From positions 7,145,001-7,209,000 of the forward strand of contig JAVMKO010000006.1 of assembly GCA_032164245.1 (NCBI GenBank): DNA of 64,000 bases. Direction: 5' to 3'. Below the pieces are notes generated by a model. The model searched no databases. It saw only the letters and a program-made list of their open reading frames with translations, and was not told the origin of the DNA. Shown here piece by piece: positions 33,785-44,779 of this stretch (within the stretch, counting starts at the first letter, position 1; each line of letters starts with the position of its first letter). Both the position numbers and the translations under genes were made by a program. The DNA comes from Sternotherus odoratus (lineage: Eukaryota > Chordata > Testudines > Kinosternidae).

Positions 33785-33903
33785 GGATGACCAGACAGCA
33801 AATGTGAAAAATTAGGACAGGGGTAGGGGTGAATAGGAGTCTATATAAGAAAAATACCCCTAAATCAGCACTGTTCCTATACAATTGGGACAGCTGGTCA
33901 CCC
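33785..33903 (+). mobile_element. 119-bp TA-flanked MITE (family T, copy 2)
   Basis: It begins ggatgaccagac and ends cagctggtcaccc, with TA on both sides (33783-33784, 33904-33905). The blocks 'gtgaaaaattagg' and 'ctatataagaaaaatacccc' match copy 1 in the same orientation, and the length is identical. Confidence 0.75.
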
Positions 33904-33972
33904 TACCATGAATGCTAGCTCAGCCCCTTGATGTGTGGAATAAAGTATTCGACTCCAGGCTTATGTTAGAGA

Positions 33973-33973
<1 letters not shown>

Positions 33974-34057
<84 letters not shown>
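33974..34057. repeat. (TG)42 microsatellite
   Basis: An uninterrupted TG run of 84 bp, ending in tgcgcggggg. It can form Z-DNA and is likely to vary in length between individuals. Frames through it give meaningless Val-Cys or Thr-His strings. Confidence 0.98.
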
Positions 34058-34061
<4 letters not shown>

Positions 34062-34723
34062 GGGGAGGGAGGTTCTTTTGAGTTGGATTTTGTTAGTGCA
34101 CGGTGTAATATGGCCTAATGCAAAGGTGCTTGTGACTATAGGGACAAAGTCCAATATCTTCAAAATTACATTTCAGCTCCCTTAAATGAACTGCCTAAAG
34201 CTGCCAACACTAAAGGTCCCATTTTGCGATTGCCACTGATCATGCAAATGCTCATCCACATGCTTCACTTTTTAAGCCTAAGTGTTTGCAAGGCCTTAAA
34301 GAGTTGAAAGAATCCCTCTGGCCTCTGAAAGAGCAGTAACCGTTTCAACCCAGATAGAGTAAGATTTAGAATGGGTTTTTAATTGTGCTAAGTGAATGAT
34401 AAAACTGGAACACAGTTCAGCTTGCACCTGTGTACATGGTATAACTAAAGTTACAGATTGTCTACCAAACACCTACCTACTTTGCTTGGCAGTAGGTCTG
34501 AGACAACTAAGCAGTAAGGGTTATTTTATTGCAACAAAACTAACACGTAAACCAAGCTGCATTGCATGGGACAGGGAAATAAAGTAGGTAATTACAGTAT
34601 AGCCCTTTTAGGAGAAAACAACTGAAATGTCTAAAGAAGTTTGCTAATGCAAGTCACACAACTTTGCCATGTCCGAGCAAGTAACTAATATACTCAAGGT
34701 TAAAAAGAATCATTCTAAGAATG

Positions 34724-34832
34724 AGAGGAATACTTGTAGCACCTTAGAGAGTAACTAGTTTATTTGGTGCTACAAGTATTCCTCGCTTTCTTTACGGATA
34801 CAGACTAACACGGCTGCTATTCTTGAACCTGT
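34724..34832 (+). mobile_element. Penelope-like repeat fragment (copy c)
   Basis: It is flanked by cattctaagaatg (34711-34723) and cattctaaggatg (34833-34845), a 13-bp duplication with one mismatch. The arms 'gaggaatacttgtagcacc' and 'ggtgctacaagtattcctc' are inverted. The 3' unit is 'cagactaacacggctgctat'. The hammerhead-like centre is deleted. Confidence 0.65.
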
Positions 34833-35209
34833 CATTCTAAGGATGTATTCTCAGTCTTGCTACCTACAAAATCCATTGCAAATAGGATACAATCCTGAAA
34901 AGTGCATATGGGCTATGAGTCATTTTTGGTCACTACGTTGTGAAAGGAAAATATTAACCATCCTTTTGGAAGGAAAGCAGTGGAATTAAAACTTGAACCA
35001 GTTTCTCTGCACATAGTCTTTCCAAGTACAATGGTTTCCATGCAATTTAACAAAGCCAGTAGCTACCCTGACATGTTTAAAACTCAGCAGTATAATATAT
35101 TGTGAATGGTATAATAAATACAAAACCTAGATATTCGAGTAATACCATTGAAACATACTATGAAATTATTACAAAATCTTGTAATATGTCTTAATTGTCT
35201 TGGACAACC

Positions 35210-35545
35210 AGACTTCGCTCAGAATTTTCCTTCTTTTCAGAGTTTTGGTCACAAGAACAGCTGGTGAAAATGGAGTTTTTCATGAAAATGTTCATTCTAC
35301 TCATTTAAAAAAGGACCAGCTTTTGTGCATTAACATTTTTTGTGAAAATTTTCAGCTTAGAAAATTTCCCCATTTTGTGTCTCTTCCTCCCCCTCTCCCC
35401 AGGTTTTCAGTGGCAAAATGGAAAATTGGAGGAGAGGAAGGAAACAGGAAACGTTTTTGTTTTCCACTTTATTTGGAAAAACAGGAACTTTCTTTAAAAA
35501 ACAAAACAAAAAGTTTTGGTGCAAAATGTTTCAGCAATACCATTT
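35210..35545. repeat. TTTC/GAAA-rich repeat, probable old MITE
   Basis: Recurring blocks 'tttttcatgaaaatg', 'tttttgtgaaaattttcagc' and 'ggtgcaaaatgtttcagc' resemble the element at 20880-21225. The ends are unclear. Confidence 0.35.
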
Positions 35546-35549
35546 TTGA

Positions 35550-37990
35550 TTAATGATATTTGTTTGACTACTGGACTAGCCCTCGTCATAACTGCAATGT
35601 TATTTAACAGCAGGTCGGTTTCATTGAATTTTTTTGGACCTCACTGCACCGCTCCTGTGGCCCCCACTAGAAGCTCTGTGAGGTTCACCGCCGGGTTCCC
35701 TTTCCCTTCATCTTCAATAGGGATGAGTTTCTGGGGGAAGGTGGTGTGAGTTAAGCCCAGGCTGTCTGGGGGAAAGCAGGCAGTAGTCCCACATATCCTG
35801 GGGTTGTACGGCAGATGGGAGAGCCAGCCGCTCCATGGAGGTCCACAGATCCTCCAACCCAACAGCGCTCCTGAGTGAGTCATGCTGCTATTCGCTTTGC
35901 CCTTCTGTTCTATGAGGGCTTAGAAGGTGCAGAGGTGAATTCAGCCTGGAGGAGTGCTGGTCTTAGGTCGGTGGGTGTTCTGAATGGGAATGCACCATGT
36001 GTGACTCCCAACCCATGGAGTGACTCCACAGTGGAGAAAGGAGCATGTACTTCTACCCTGTACCTTTAGCTGTGCTGCTGCCCAGTGTGCTAGCCTACGC
36101 AAGGGCCAATTGAGCCCCTCCTCTGTGCATATACAAATACTTCCCATTGTAGCAGTCTACACAAATTCTGCACTGCAGCTTATCTGAGGCCATTGCTCTT
36201 AGATATAAACTCTACTGCCCACTGGATGCCGATGGCAGTTGGACATCTAATCACAGGCTGAATCTGGCCTTCAGTATTCACCCAGGAACCTCCCACACTT
36301 CTGCTTTTATGTAAATGACTACAACGTCTTTGGAAGACGATGGGAATTGCAGCCGTGGGCGGGGGTGGCGTTCGTATTAGGGGCACCAACCTATCTCATG
36401 ATTCCATTGTGTTAGATGCCATACAAACTTAGAGCAGTAGACCGCCCCCCCTTAAATTGCCAAGACAAGGAGTAGGAGAAAGGGATGGGATGTGCAAACT
36501 GATGGAGCAGAGTGATGGTCAGCCAACATCATGTTAGTACCGTGATTTTTTCCCTCAGGATGGCTTTGGCGAGGAGTGGAAGGGAATGAAAGGAAGGACA
36601 AAGGCACAGAGGGAAAAGGAGGTGGGGTCAGGAGAATGGGGGGCATGGAAAGAGGGGAGCCAAGATGGCAGGTGCAAGGAGGTCTTTTCTTACTGCTATA
36701 ACCCACAATGGCCTTGCAGATTATTATTTTTCAGAAGGAAGTCCTCTAGGAGTTTTGTATGTCAAGTTTCAATCCTGGTCAGATATTTATAGCTCAGTTC
36801 TGGACACTTGAAAGAGGGAATGAATGCCAGGGCTGCCTCCACCTATCCTGCAAAGCAGCAACATCCCCTGCCTTTGCTAAGTGAGCCATGATGCAATATT
36901 TATTAAGCTCATTACCAAGCCTGTTAATTTGATTTCTGATTATTTATGTTGTTCATGAGCAGCCATTAAATGTTCATTTGTTAAAGGCTTAACACATTCC
37001 ATTACACCACAAAATTTATACTTGTAACAAAACCATGTCTCTGAATGATTCAGAATTAAATTAATGTGACATGCTCTATTTATCAATATGGCAGCTTCGC
37101 TACTCAGGAACAAGGAATGATTTACTGGTGTCTGTGTAAACGTATAGGTTCTGCCCTGGTATTTCTCTCATTCTGCCGAGGAACTGATAAAATAATCCTC
37201 CAAAGTACCTCGACATATGGTTTAAATCACCAAAGAGAAAAATACTTGTAAAAGCACAAAGAGGGAAACCAATAAACATGTACATCTTACCAGCTAATTC
37301 CCTTTGTAGTCAATGTAAACCAAGAAAGATGGTGATTTGAGTCAAATTCTCTCATGTATATTTTTTAATTACTCTAGCATGTTAGCTTAAATTATAATAG
37401 GTCCATGAAAACAGTAACTTTGGGATAATTACAAAACTCAGAGCTTCAGGTTATGTAAATTTATGCAGATTTATACCAGGCCCATAATATACCTGGCCCA
37501 TAATTTTAATAAGGGGTGCCCCTTTCAGCACTAGCATTTAGTGAAAATTTGAGGCCTTGTTGGGTTGTTTCCATTAGAAGAATACATGGTTCATGAGTCA
37601 GATTCACAATTCCAAGCCTTCATTTCTAGACAGCTCTCTGACCCACAGAAGCTCTCTCTCTTGGCTTCCCTTCAGGGCCACGCTGCCAGTGCTTCTCTGG
37701 CTCTTTTCTCTTGGCTTTTTCTAGCTGCTTTCTGCTTCTGACAGCTACCCACACATGCCTGCAATCCAATCAATGCCCCAACCTCGGCATTTTCAAACAG
37801 TTTCCAGGGGAACCCCTCTTATTCTTCCTGAGTTACTTCTTGCTTAGGCCTTCCCAGATGGCCTAGTGCCTTGGACCGTGGCTTCTGTTGATTCAGTTCC
37901 CTTGCTCCATAGAGGAGCAGAAGGAAGTGAGAGTGGCCATAACTTGGGCACAAAGGAAGTGGAGAAGGCCGAGGAGGCCTATAATGATGG
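35550..37990. other. unassigned sequence with a possible conserved non-coding part
   Basis: No gene or repeat is recognised. The AT-rich stretch 36880-37060, with 'gcctgttaatttgatttctg' and 'cagccattaaatgttcattt', looks like a developmental enhancer type of sequence, but this is only an impression. Confidence 0.3.
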
Positions 37991-38007
37991 AAGTTAGGGA
38001 GGACAAA

Positions 38008-38350
38008 AGACTCGCAAAAAGATAGGGCTGAAAGATATCAGGATAAATACAGAGACAAACCCAGAGATAGTGGAAGCTCAGACCCTGAGGGAACAGGTAC
38101 TGGGGAAGTCAATGGAGGAAGGACATGGGCTAGCTGAGAATTTGGTAGCTGCAGAGAAAGACCTTCAGGTAGCTTTGCAAGACTTAGAGTTCCAATAGAA
38201 AAAGTACCAGGACACTCTGGAGGAGCAGGGCAGACTGTTCCTCTTAGCGGGTGACCTAGAGCAGAAAAGAGATGACCAGAGGGCCCAGTTATGACAAATG
38301 CAAGGTAGGTGGGACCCATATCTCAAAGTGCTACAGTCTTACTGGGGAGG
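38008..38350 (+). pseudogene. decayed coiled-coil frame, possibly retroelement gag
   Basis: In one frame the DNA reads without stop for about 65 codons to a TAG near 38197 and then continues with the same character to a second stop near 38293. The peptide is rich in Leu, Glu, Gln and Lys in heptad-like spacing (for example EAQTLREQVLGK, EKDLQVALQDLE, DTLEEQGRLFLLAGDLEQ). It directly precedes an LTR-like block. No start codon or domain signature was found. A retroelement gag or a fragment of a host coiled-coil gene are the alternatives. Confidence 0.35.
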
Positions 38351-38352
38351 GT

Positions 38353-39412
38353 ATGTGATGGGGTGTCTACTCCACGCAGGACAGAGCAGGTTAAATTAGG
38401 TCAATTAACCTGATAGGCTGCACGGGGGAGAACCAGGGATTGAGAAGAGGCTGAATATGGAGCACAGCTGAGAAGGAACAGGCGGCACTTGGGTAAAGCC
38501 AGGAAGCAGGCATCAGAGAAGTGCTGCGGGGGAAATAGTCCACAGTCACTCCCGGAGAGAAGGGAGGTGCGTTTGGGACTACAGAGTTAAGAGGTCTACA
38601 GTTATTCCCTGGTGGGAGGGAGTTTGGGCTGGTAAACCCAGAGATGGAGGGTGGGGGAGAGCAGAAGATAAGAGCAGAGAATAGGAAGGAGTCCAGGGAA
38701 ACAAGTCTGGGTGCAAACAGACCATAGCTGCTGGACACAGGGTCTCTGGACTCAAGCCCAGAGTAGCGGGTGGGCCAGGTTCCCCTATCAGCCACTGAGA
38801 AAGTGGCACAGGACCTGGTCTTAGACTGGAAGGCTGTCTGGAACAGATATCAACAGCTGATCCAGTAGGCCTTTGATACCCCAGAAAGGGAGGACTACAC
38901 AGTGACCTGGCTGGAGGGCGGTCGTGACCAGGTTGTGGGAAGTCTGACCTAGTAGTCAAAGCAAGAATTGAGAGTCTAGGCTAGGTTGGATACCAGGAGG
39001 TCAGAGTCCAAGACAGGCCAGAGGGCAAACCAAGAGTCGAGTGTCAGGAGTCAGGCAGAATCGAGGTACCAGGAGATCAGAAGCAGGAGACAAAGCTTGA
39101 GAGCAGAACCATGGATCAGTAACAAGAGTCAGGCTAGGTTGGGACACTAGAAAGTCAGGGAGAGAGAGAGCAGGAAGCACACAGTCCAGAGCAAGGGGGA
39201 TCCATTTGCATGGACAACTTCCTGTTCCTGTGCTGGGTTTAAATAGTGGTTGTGGACAGTCAGGGTCCACAAAGTTCTGCTAGTTAGTGCCTGGGACAGT
39301 CTGAATTCAGCTCCTATTCTAACAACTGTTAGCAGATCCCTGAGTGGTAGGTTGGAGCCTGTTAGCTCCAAAGAGCCCTGTGGATTGAGGTTTGAGACCC
39401 ATGCTCCCTGAC
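38353..39412 (+). mobile_element. LTR-like block with degenerate purine-rich repeats
   Basis: It starts TGTGATGGGGTGTCTACTCC and could end CATGCTCCCTGACA, giving TG...CA ends. An AGGGT lies next to each end (one base off on the left). The second half (38950-39180) contains irregular repeats of 'caggagtcaggc' and 'gaggtaccaggagatcag'. Boundaries are tentative. Confidence 0.35.
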
Positions 39413-39479
39413 AAGGGTTGAGTCATGAAGAGGGGGTATGGTGTAAGCAACCAGCGGCAGCGGGGGTGTCCGACACATG

Positions 39480-39862
39480 AACTAGGGGACACCAAATGGC
39501 ATTAATAGGCAGCAGGTTTCAACCAAACAAAAGGAAGTATTTCTTCACACAACGCACAGTCAACCTGTGGACCTCCTTGCCAGAGGATGTTGTGAAGGCC
39601 AGGACCATAACAGAGTTCAAAAAATAACTAGATAAATTCATGGAGGATAGGTCCATTAATGGCTATTAGCCAGGATGGACAGGGATGGTGTCCCTAGCCT
39701 CTGTTTCCAGAAGCTAGGAATGAGTGACAGGGGATGGATCACTTGATGATTCCCTGTTCTGTTCATTCCCTCCGGGGCACCTGGCATTGGCCATTGTCGG
39801 AAGACAGGACACTGGGCTAGATGGACCTTTGGTCTGACCCAGTAGGGCCGTTCTTATGTTCT
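39480..39862 (+). mobile_element. CR1 LINE 3' end
   Basis: Blocks in order: 'aaaaggaagtatttcttcac', 'cagtcaacctgtggacctcc', 'ttcatggaggataggtccat', 'ggctattagccaggatggac', 'cactgggctagatggacctt' and 'tggtctgacccagtagggcc'. The first part is the remnant of the ORF2 C-terminus, the rest the 3' UTR. This is the same subfamily as 46149 and 50118. Confidence 0.85.
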
Positions 39863-40224
39863 GCATGGAGCTAATCCCTAGGCCAGCCACAAGGAGGTAC
39901 CCCAGCAATGAGTGAACCTTGTGTCAATTACCATTATCTGTTAGGCAATACAAGGAAGAAAAAACAAATATCTCCATCAGATTTTATTAAGAAATTAGAT
40001 AATAATTAGGTAGAAATTAGGTAATAAAAGACAACTTGCATTATGATTATGCAATGATTATGATTAAGTCATAATCATATCCTAATTATACCACTATGAT
40101 GAATATGGAGTGTAGTATCACAGAGGTATCTTTTGGGTTTTTTGTTTTTCTTTCAATGTACATACCTGCTACTGTGGTTGCGTCTTTGGAAGCCAGGTCA
40201 AAGAAGTGAGCCGTAGGGTTTGTC

Positions 40225-40590
40225 TTTTAGTCCACGCTACAAGCGTATGCATGTTGTGTAACTAAGTGACCTGTGTGGACCACATAGGTGTGCAGTAAAG
40301 GCTCCTAGGGCATGGAGTTCAGGGCTTGAGCCCCCTGGGGCACCAGGGCTCGGGACTCCAAGGGCCCCCCCTCAAATGACTGATGGCCCTCCAGTGGATT
40401 GTGGACCCCCAGTTGAGAACCACTGCTCTAGAACGTGTTAATGTAATATGGGACTACACTAACGCACACTAGGGAACTTTTAGTGCACACCAGCAGGGTC
40501 CACATGGGCCAATTAGTGTACAACACTAGTGCGCGGTGGACTCCATTAGTGAGGTGTAAATTCTAACACACTGTGTGTAGACAAGCCTTT
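40225..40590. mobile_element. old TIR element interrupted by a hAT fragment
   Basis: The left end 'tttagtccacgctacaagcg' and the right end 'ctgtgtgtagacaagccttt' suggest a turtle MITE with 'cgcacactagggaactttta' in the interior. Between about 40293 and 40434 lies foreign sequence ending 'cccagttgagaaccactg', a hAT-type terminus (compare CAGTGGTTCTCAA), so a second element seems to be nested. Target duplications are not resolved. Confidence 0.45.
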
Positions 40591-40594
40591 ACGC

Positions 40595-41825
40595 TTAGAG
40601 CCAAAGGCTTGGGCTTCCACCTCTAAGTTTGATACCCTCTTGCTAATTCCTCTGACGAAAGGTATCATGTTTTAAAAGAAAGAACAGCAACCCATGTAAT
40701 AGAACTGAATTTACTCAAATTGAGACCCAATCCCACGAATCTTGCAATTCAGCAGAATTGTGGGGCCTGATCAAATATGTGTCTTAGGCTAGCAGAGGAG
40801 CTATACATTAGAATCAAAGTGCATTAACAAAGGCTTATGTAGCAGTAATCCCAGCTATCTCGTTTGTCATGGCTATGCTGTTTAGCCCCTTTCCCAAATT
40901 TGCTGCAATTAAAAAAATAAAGCAATAAAAGCTAAACTATGATGAGGAAAAAGCTCCCTCCTCTTCTAAGTTTGAACAAAACAAAACAGCTTCTAGCGTT
41001 CTCCTACTTCTTGTCTGGCGTTGCTGTTAAGACGGTGGGTGCAAATGTTCACACCACAGAAACTCATTCGATGAGTGTGTCGGGGTACTCGAGGGCCAGC
41101 GCCATTGAACGGTCCCCGTGGTTGTGGGACTTCAGTGAACACTCTGGAATAGTGGGAAGATGAGACATGCAAAGCACTTCTGTCAAGTGCAACTTCATTT
41201 CCTTCCTGCTTCCTAAATGAGTTTCCCATGGCAGATAGAGAAACTATGTCACATTGATAACCAAAACAGATAAGCACATGTACAACTGCTAACCCAGCTG
41301 GACAGCTAGCTTGGGTTTATAGGCAACCCACAGGGGTCGCCTGCTTTTTTGCTTGCTCAAAGTAAGATTTCAGATGCCAAAAAATCCTCCTCAGGACATG
41401 AAAGAGAATTGCGATCAATCTCAGTCTTCCTTGGACATTACAGATTTACTGCATTGCAAAAAGGCTGGGATATTTCTCACATATCCAGTAGCTTTAAAAT
41501 GAGCTTAGAGAAACTGTGCTGGCCATTTATTGTACTGTCCCTTTGTATTTTTTTGGCTGGCCATGAATTACATTTATTTTAGTGATTCTACTGTACCTTG
41601 GGGGAAAACAATGGGGAGAAAGTTCTCTTACCTTGAATGAAATTGTTCAGACGGACGGTGAGGTTTCTTCCTCGGTGCCAATAAGCTGTAGAGGGCAGAC
41701 AGAGCATCTATGATCATTTGTGTTATTAGGATGCAATTAATTACAGAAACCAGCAATTCTTACAGACACAGTGACAACAGCACACTTGACTCACGTGCTG
41801 CTCTTTTGGATCCATGCTCCCGCTC
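40595..41825. other. unassigned sequence
   Basis: No gene or repeat recognised. Confidence 0.4.
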
Positions 41826-41831
41826 CCCCTA

Positions 41832-41950
41832 GGGTGACCAGATGTCCCGATTTCATAGGGACAGTCCCGATTGTTGGGTCTTTTTCTTATATAGGCTCCT
41901 ATTACTCCCCAACCCCATCCCGATTTTTCACACTTGTTGTCTGGTCACCC
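41832..41950 (-). mobile_element. 119-bp TA-flanked MITE (family T, copy 3)
   Basis: It begins gggtgaccagatgtcccg and ends gtctggtcaccc, with TA on each side (41830-41831, 41951-41952). The internal order 'tttttcttatataggctcc' then 'cgatttttcacac' is the reverse of copies 1 and 2. The length is again 119 bp. This copy keeps the best-preserved ends. Confidence 0.8.
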
Positions 41951-42054
41951 TAGCTCTCTCTCCCATCCTCCACCCCAAAGTTCAATGGTATATGAAAGAT
42001 CAGTGCTACTTTACATTCCAAAAAAGTGATATCAAATAAGAATTACACGTTAGT

Positions 42055-42115
42055 GGCCTGATCCAAAGCCTGTTGAAATCAGTTGAAAGACTCCCATTGA
42101 CTTCAATGGCCTTTG
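42055..42115. repeat. short palindromic repeat
   Basis: gcctgatccaaagcctgttg followed by cccattgacttcaatggcc. It is related to the segments at 4350, 55608 and 62115. Confidence 0.45.
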
Positions 42116-43144
42116 TGTCTCCCCACAAATGTGTCTCAAAGAATCCATGGCTTTGTATTTTCCAGCGGAACAAGTGAATCTTCACCAACTTATTCTTTAC
42201 CTGACAACAAAATGCAGAGAACAGATACATCTCGCTCCATTTCTAAGCCTTTCCTGCACTAAGACTTTCCCCCTCCCCCAGAATTTCCAACCATTGAAAC
42301 CCCCAGCCCTGCTCCACTGAGGATCGCAGTAAGGGAAGTGGTAGTGTAGAAAGGGTTTTAGGTTGACCCTGGAAGCTATTCGCCTTCAACTCTACTCAGA
42401 ACAATTCTATGAGCAGGATTGGAAGGACTAGATTATTATTGGTGAATGTCGGTAAACATCGATTTGACTGTCCACTCACAAACTGACAACAATCCATTTC
42501 CATCACAAACGATGGAAATTTACACACAGGCAAAGTAAGAAAAAAATGCCACTCACGAATCACAATCCAGTGATTTAGACTTTTGAATTATGCTTATTAC
42601 AAATGGGCCAGGAAATGAAATGGTGAAAACAAGTCTGAACGGTTGATTTAAGGATATTTACTTTGTTTAATTTGACATGCGATGTCGACAATTTGTGTGC
42701 TAACAAGTTGATAAAACTTTAGCTTATTGAATCTCAGGGTCTACTATCATTAAACCATTGTCGGCCCACTCCCCCATAATTTCTTGCAACTGTGAAAATT
42801 GATGCTGATAAAAATCTAAAAAATTGGTGAAAATTTTAATTTTGTCTGTTTAATGCATTGTTTTGGTCTCCCTGTGCTGTACGATGGTCAGTCTAGTTGG
42901 AGGCAAATATACTTTCTAGTTTCCTCCCAGATAGGCAGGCATTTCTAAGAAGGAGATTCTTCAGAGTGCAATACACTGACATGCAATGGGCTTTTTTGGA
43001 AGGGCTTCTCTTCGGGATGACGACAAAATGCCAAATTTTAAAGTCAGTGTTGGTTATGGAATATTCAGAGCAGCAAATTATTATTGTGGCGGTCCCTAGA
43101 AGTCCCAGACAATAATGGGGTTCCTTTTTGCTACTCACTTAAGA

Positions 43145-43352
43145 AACACAGAATAAGAGCGAGTCCCTGCCCCAAAGAGCTTACAATCTAAATAGACACC
43201 ACAGAGGAAGGATTATTATCCCCATTTTAGAGATATAGAAGTGAGGCTTGGAGAGGGTTTACATGACTTGCTGACGGTCCCACCAAGAGTCTGTAATAGA
43301 GCCAAGAATTGATCCCAGACCAAGCCCAGGCCCTAACCATAAGCTCATCCTT
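43145..43352 (-). mobile_element. MIR-like SINE
   Basis: In plus orientation it shows 'gtccctgccccaaagagctt', 'acaatctaaatagac', 'ttatccccattttagagata', 'gacttgctgacggtccca' and 'ttgatcccagaccaa', the reverse-complement order of a MIR-type SINE with an extended tail. The same family is seen at 53354-53510 in the opposite sense. Confidence 0.65.
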
Positions 43353-43439
43353 TCCTCATGTGTTTATTAGTTAACATTTTCCATGAGAGGGCCAATGTTG
43401 GAGAAGGCCCAGTGAGTTTTTTAGGTGTATTTAATCCTG

Positions 43440-43562
43440 CCTCAGCCCAGGGAGATGGTGTAGCATCCGGATGCCCAAAGGCTCCTAACCTCCTCAATAC
43501 CTTTGTGGAACTAGGCCTAGATGACCACTTGAGGTTCCCTTCTACCCCTACACTTCTGTGAT
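43440..43562 (+). mobile_element. CR1 3' tail, strongly diverged
   Basis: 'aggcctagatgaccacttga' and 'ggttcccttctacccctaca' correspond to the CR1 tail 'ggactagatgacctcctgag / gtcccttccaaccctaca'. Only the last about 80 bp are convincing. Confidence 0.5.
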
Positions 43563-43564
43563 GT

Positions 43565-44775
43565 CCTTATCTCCAGGGCCCTCTGCAGTATGAGGAGTCC
43601 CGCTCAGTGTCTATAGACTGTGTGCAGAGGTACGGCGCATTTAACCAGGTAACTCAGCTCTGAAACTCAGGAAAGCTATTCAAATGACAAGCCCTTCCCT
43701 GGTTTCATTAAGTGTCTAAATTGTTGACATTCCTGTCAAATGTTAAGTGGGGCCCTTTTAGAGAGGGGCAGCTGGGTGCACTTAATGAGTTAATGCCATT
43801 GGGTAGCGAGTAAGGCCATTTATTTTCAAGAGGGAGGCCTTCATCTTGAGGAATGTGTCTGGCTGTTTCTTCTGCTGGGGGGTACTGACCTGTGAGTGCA
43901 GAAGGAGTGCCGGACGTGTGAGTGAGCTCCGAAAAGCATCACCACCGTGTGACGAACGCTTCTCATTCGGCAAAGGAGAGCCTGATGTGAATTTTCTCCA
44001 GCAAAATACCTCTGAATTCCTTCAGCTGGACAACACAAGGATTTATCATGTCCTTGCACAGTGCACTGGGAAGTGTCGTTTAAAGGGGCAAGGATTAGAA
44101 ACAGGGACTGTGAAGCAAACTGGGCCCCAAGGGCGGTAAAACAATTCTTGTGTTTTATATTTCTCGGATAGTCTTTTGCCGTGCAGGTTTTGATCTCGTA
44201 TATTAGTGTACAGAATACGGATGGCCAGAATGATGCCATGCAAACGAGGCTGGAGTTTGTGACAATCATGCCCTTTTCTGTTTGGGTGGTGTGAACATTT
44301 GCTTCCATGTTTCACAGTAAACTGATCTGATTTTAAAGAATAAATATCTCCTGTGGGTAAAACCTCCCCCTATAGAGTAATAAATCCAGTCAACAAAGAG
44401 GGACCAGGGATAATAGCAGGATCAGCTTCCAGTTGAGTTTCACACAAACAAAAGGTTGAAAGTAGCCCAGGTGCTGATGGCAGAGAGCCGCGAAATTTAG
44501 CGCTGGGGCCGTGGGAGTGGAGAGGGGAAGGGAGCCGGAGGCAGGAATTCAAGGGAAGCTGAGAGAGATATGCCACTATCACAAAAAAAAAAAAATGGTA
44601 CTGTACATCAAGATAACCAAAGCATCAATAAAATGGAAGGCAAATCATAGTTAACACTTTTCTCATGACATTCCTGTGGGAAGTGTTTTCCATTATGGGA
44701 GGATCGGTCAAATGTCTTAGGAGCCTGATCCAATGCCCCTGAAGGTTCTCATTGACTTTGGATCAAGCTCTAGCA
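43565..44775. other. unassigned sequence
   Basis: No repeat is recognised. A 155-codon minus frame (43841-44308) has many Cys, His and Ser, no domain, and is overlapped by a second minus frame, so I do not call it a gene. Confidence 0.4.
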
Positions 44776-44779
44776 GAAA

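Noticed and set aside
33912..34185. Frames with Val-Cys and Thr-His runs
   Set aside because: These are translations of the (TG)42 microsatellite, not proteins.
43841..44308. 155-codon minus frame
   Set aside because: No domain, no conserved features, overlapped by another minus frame and a plus frame. It was kept as unassigned sequence.
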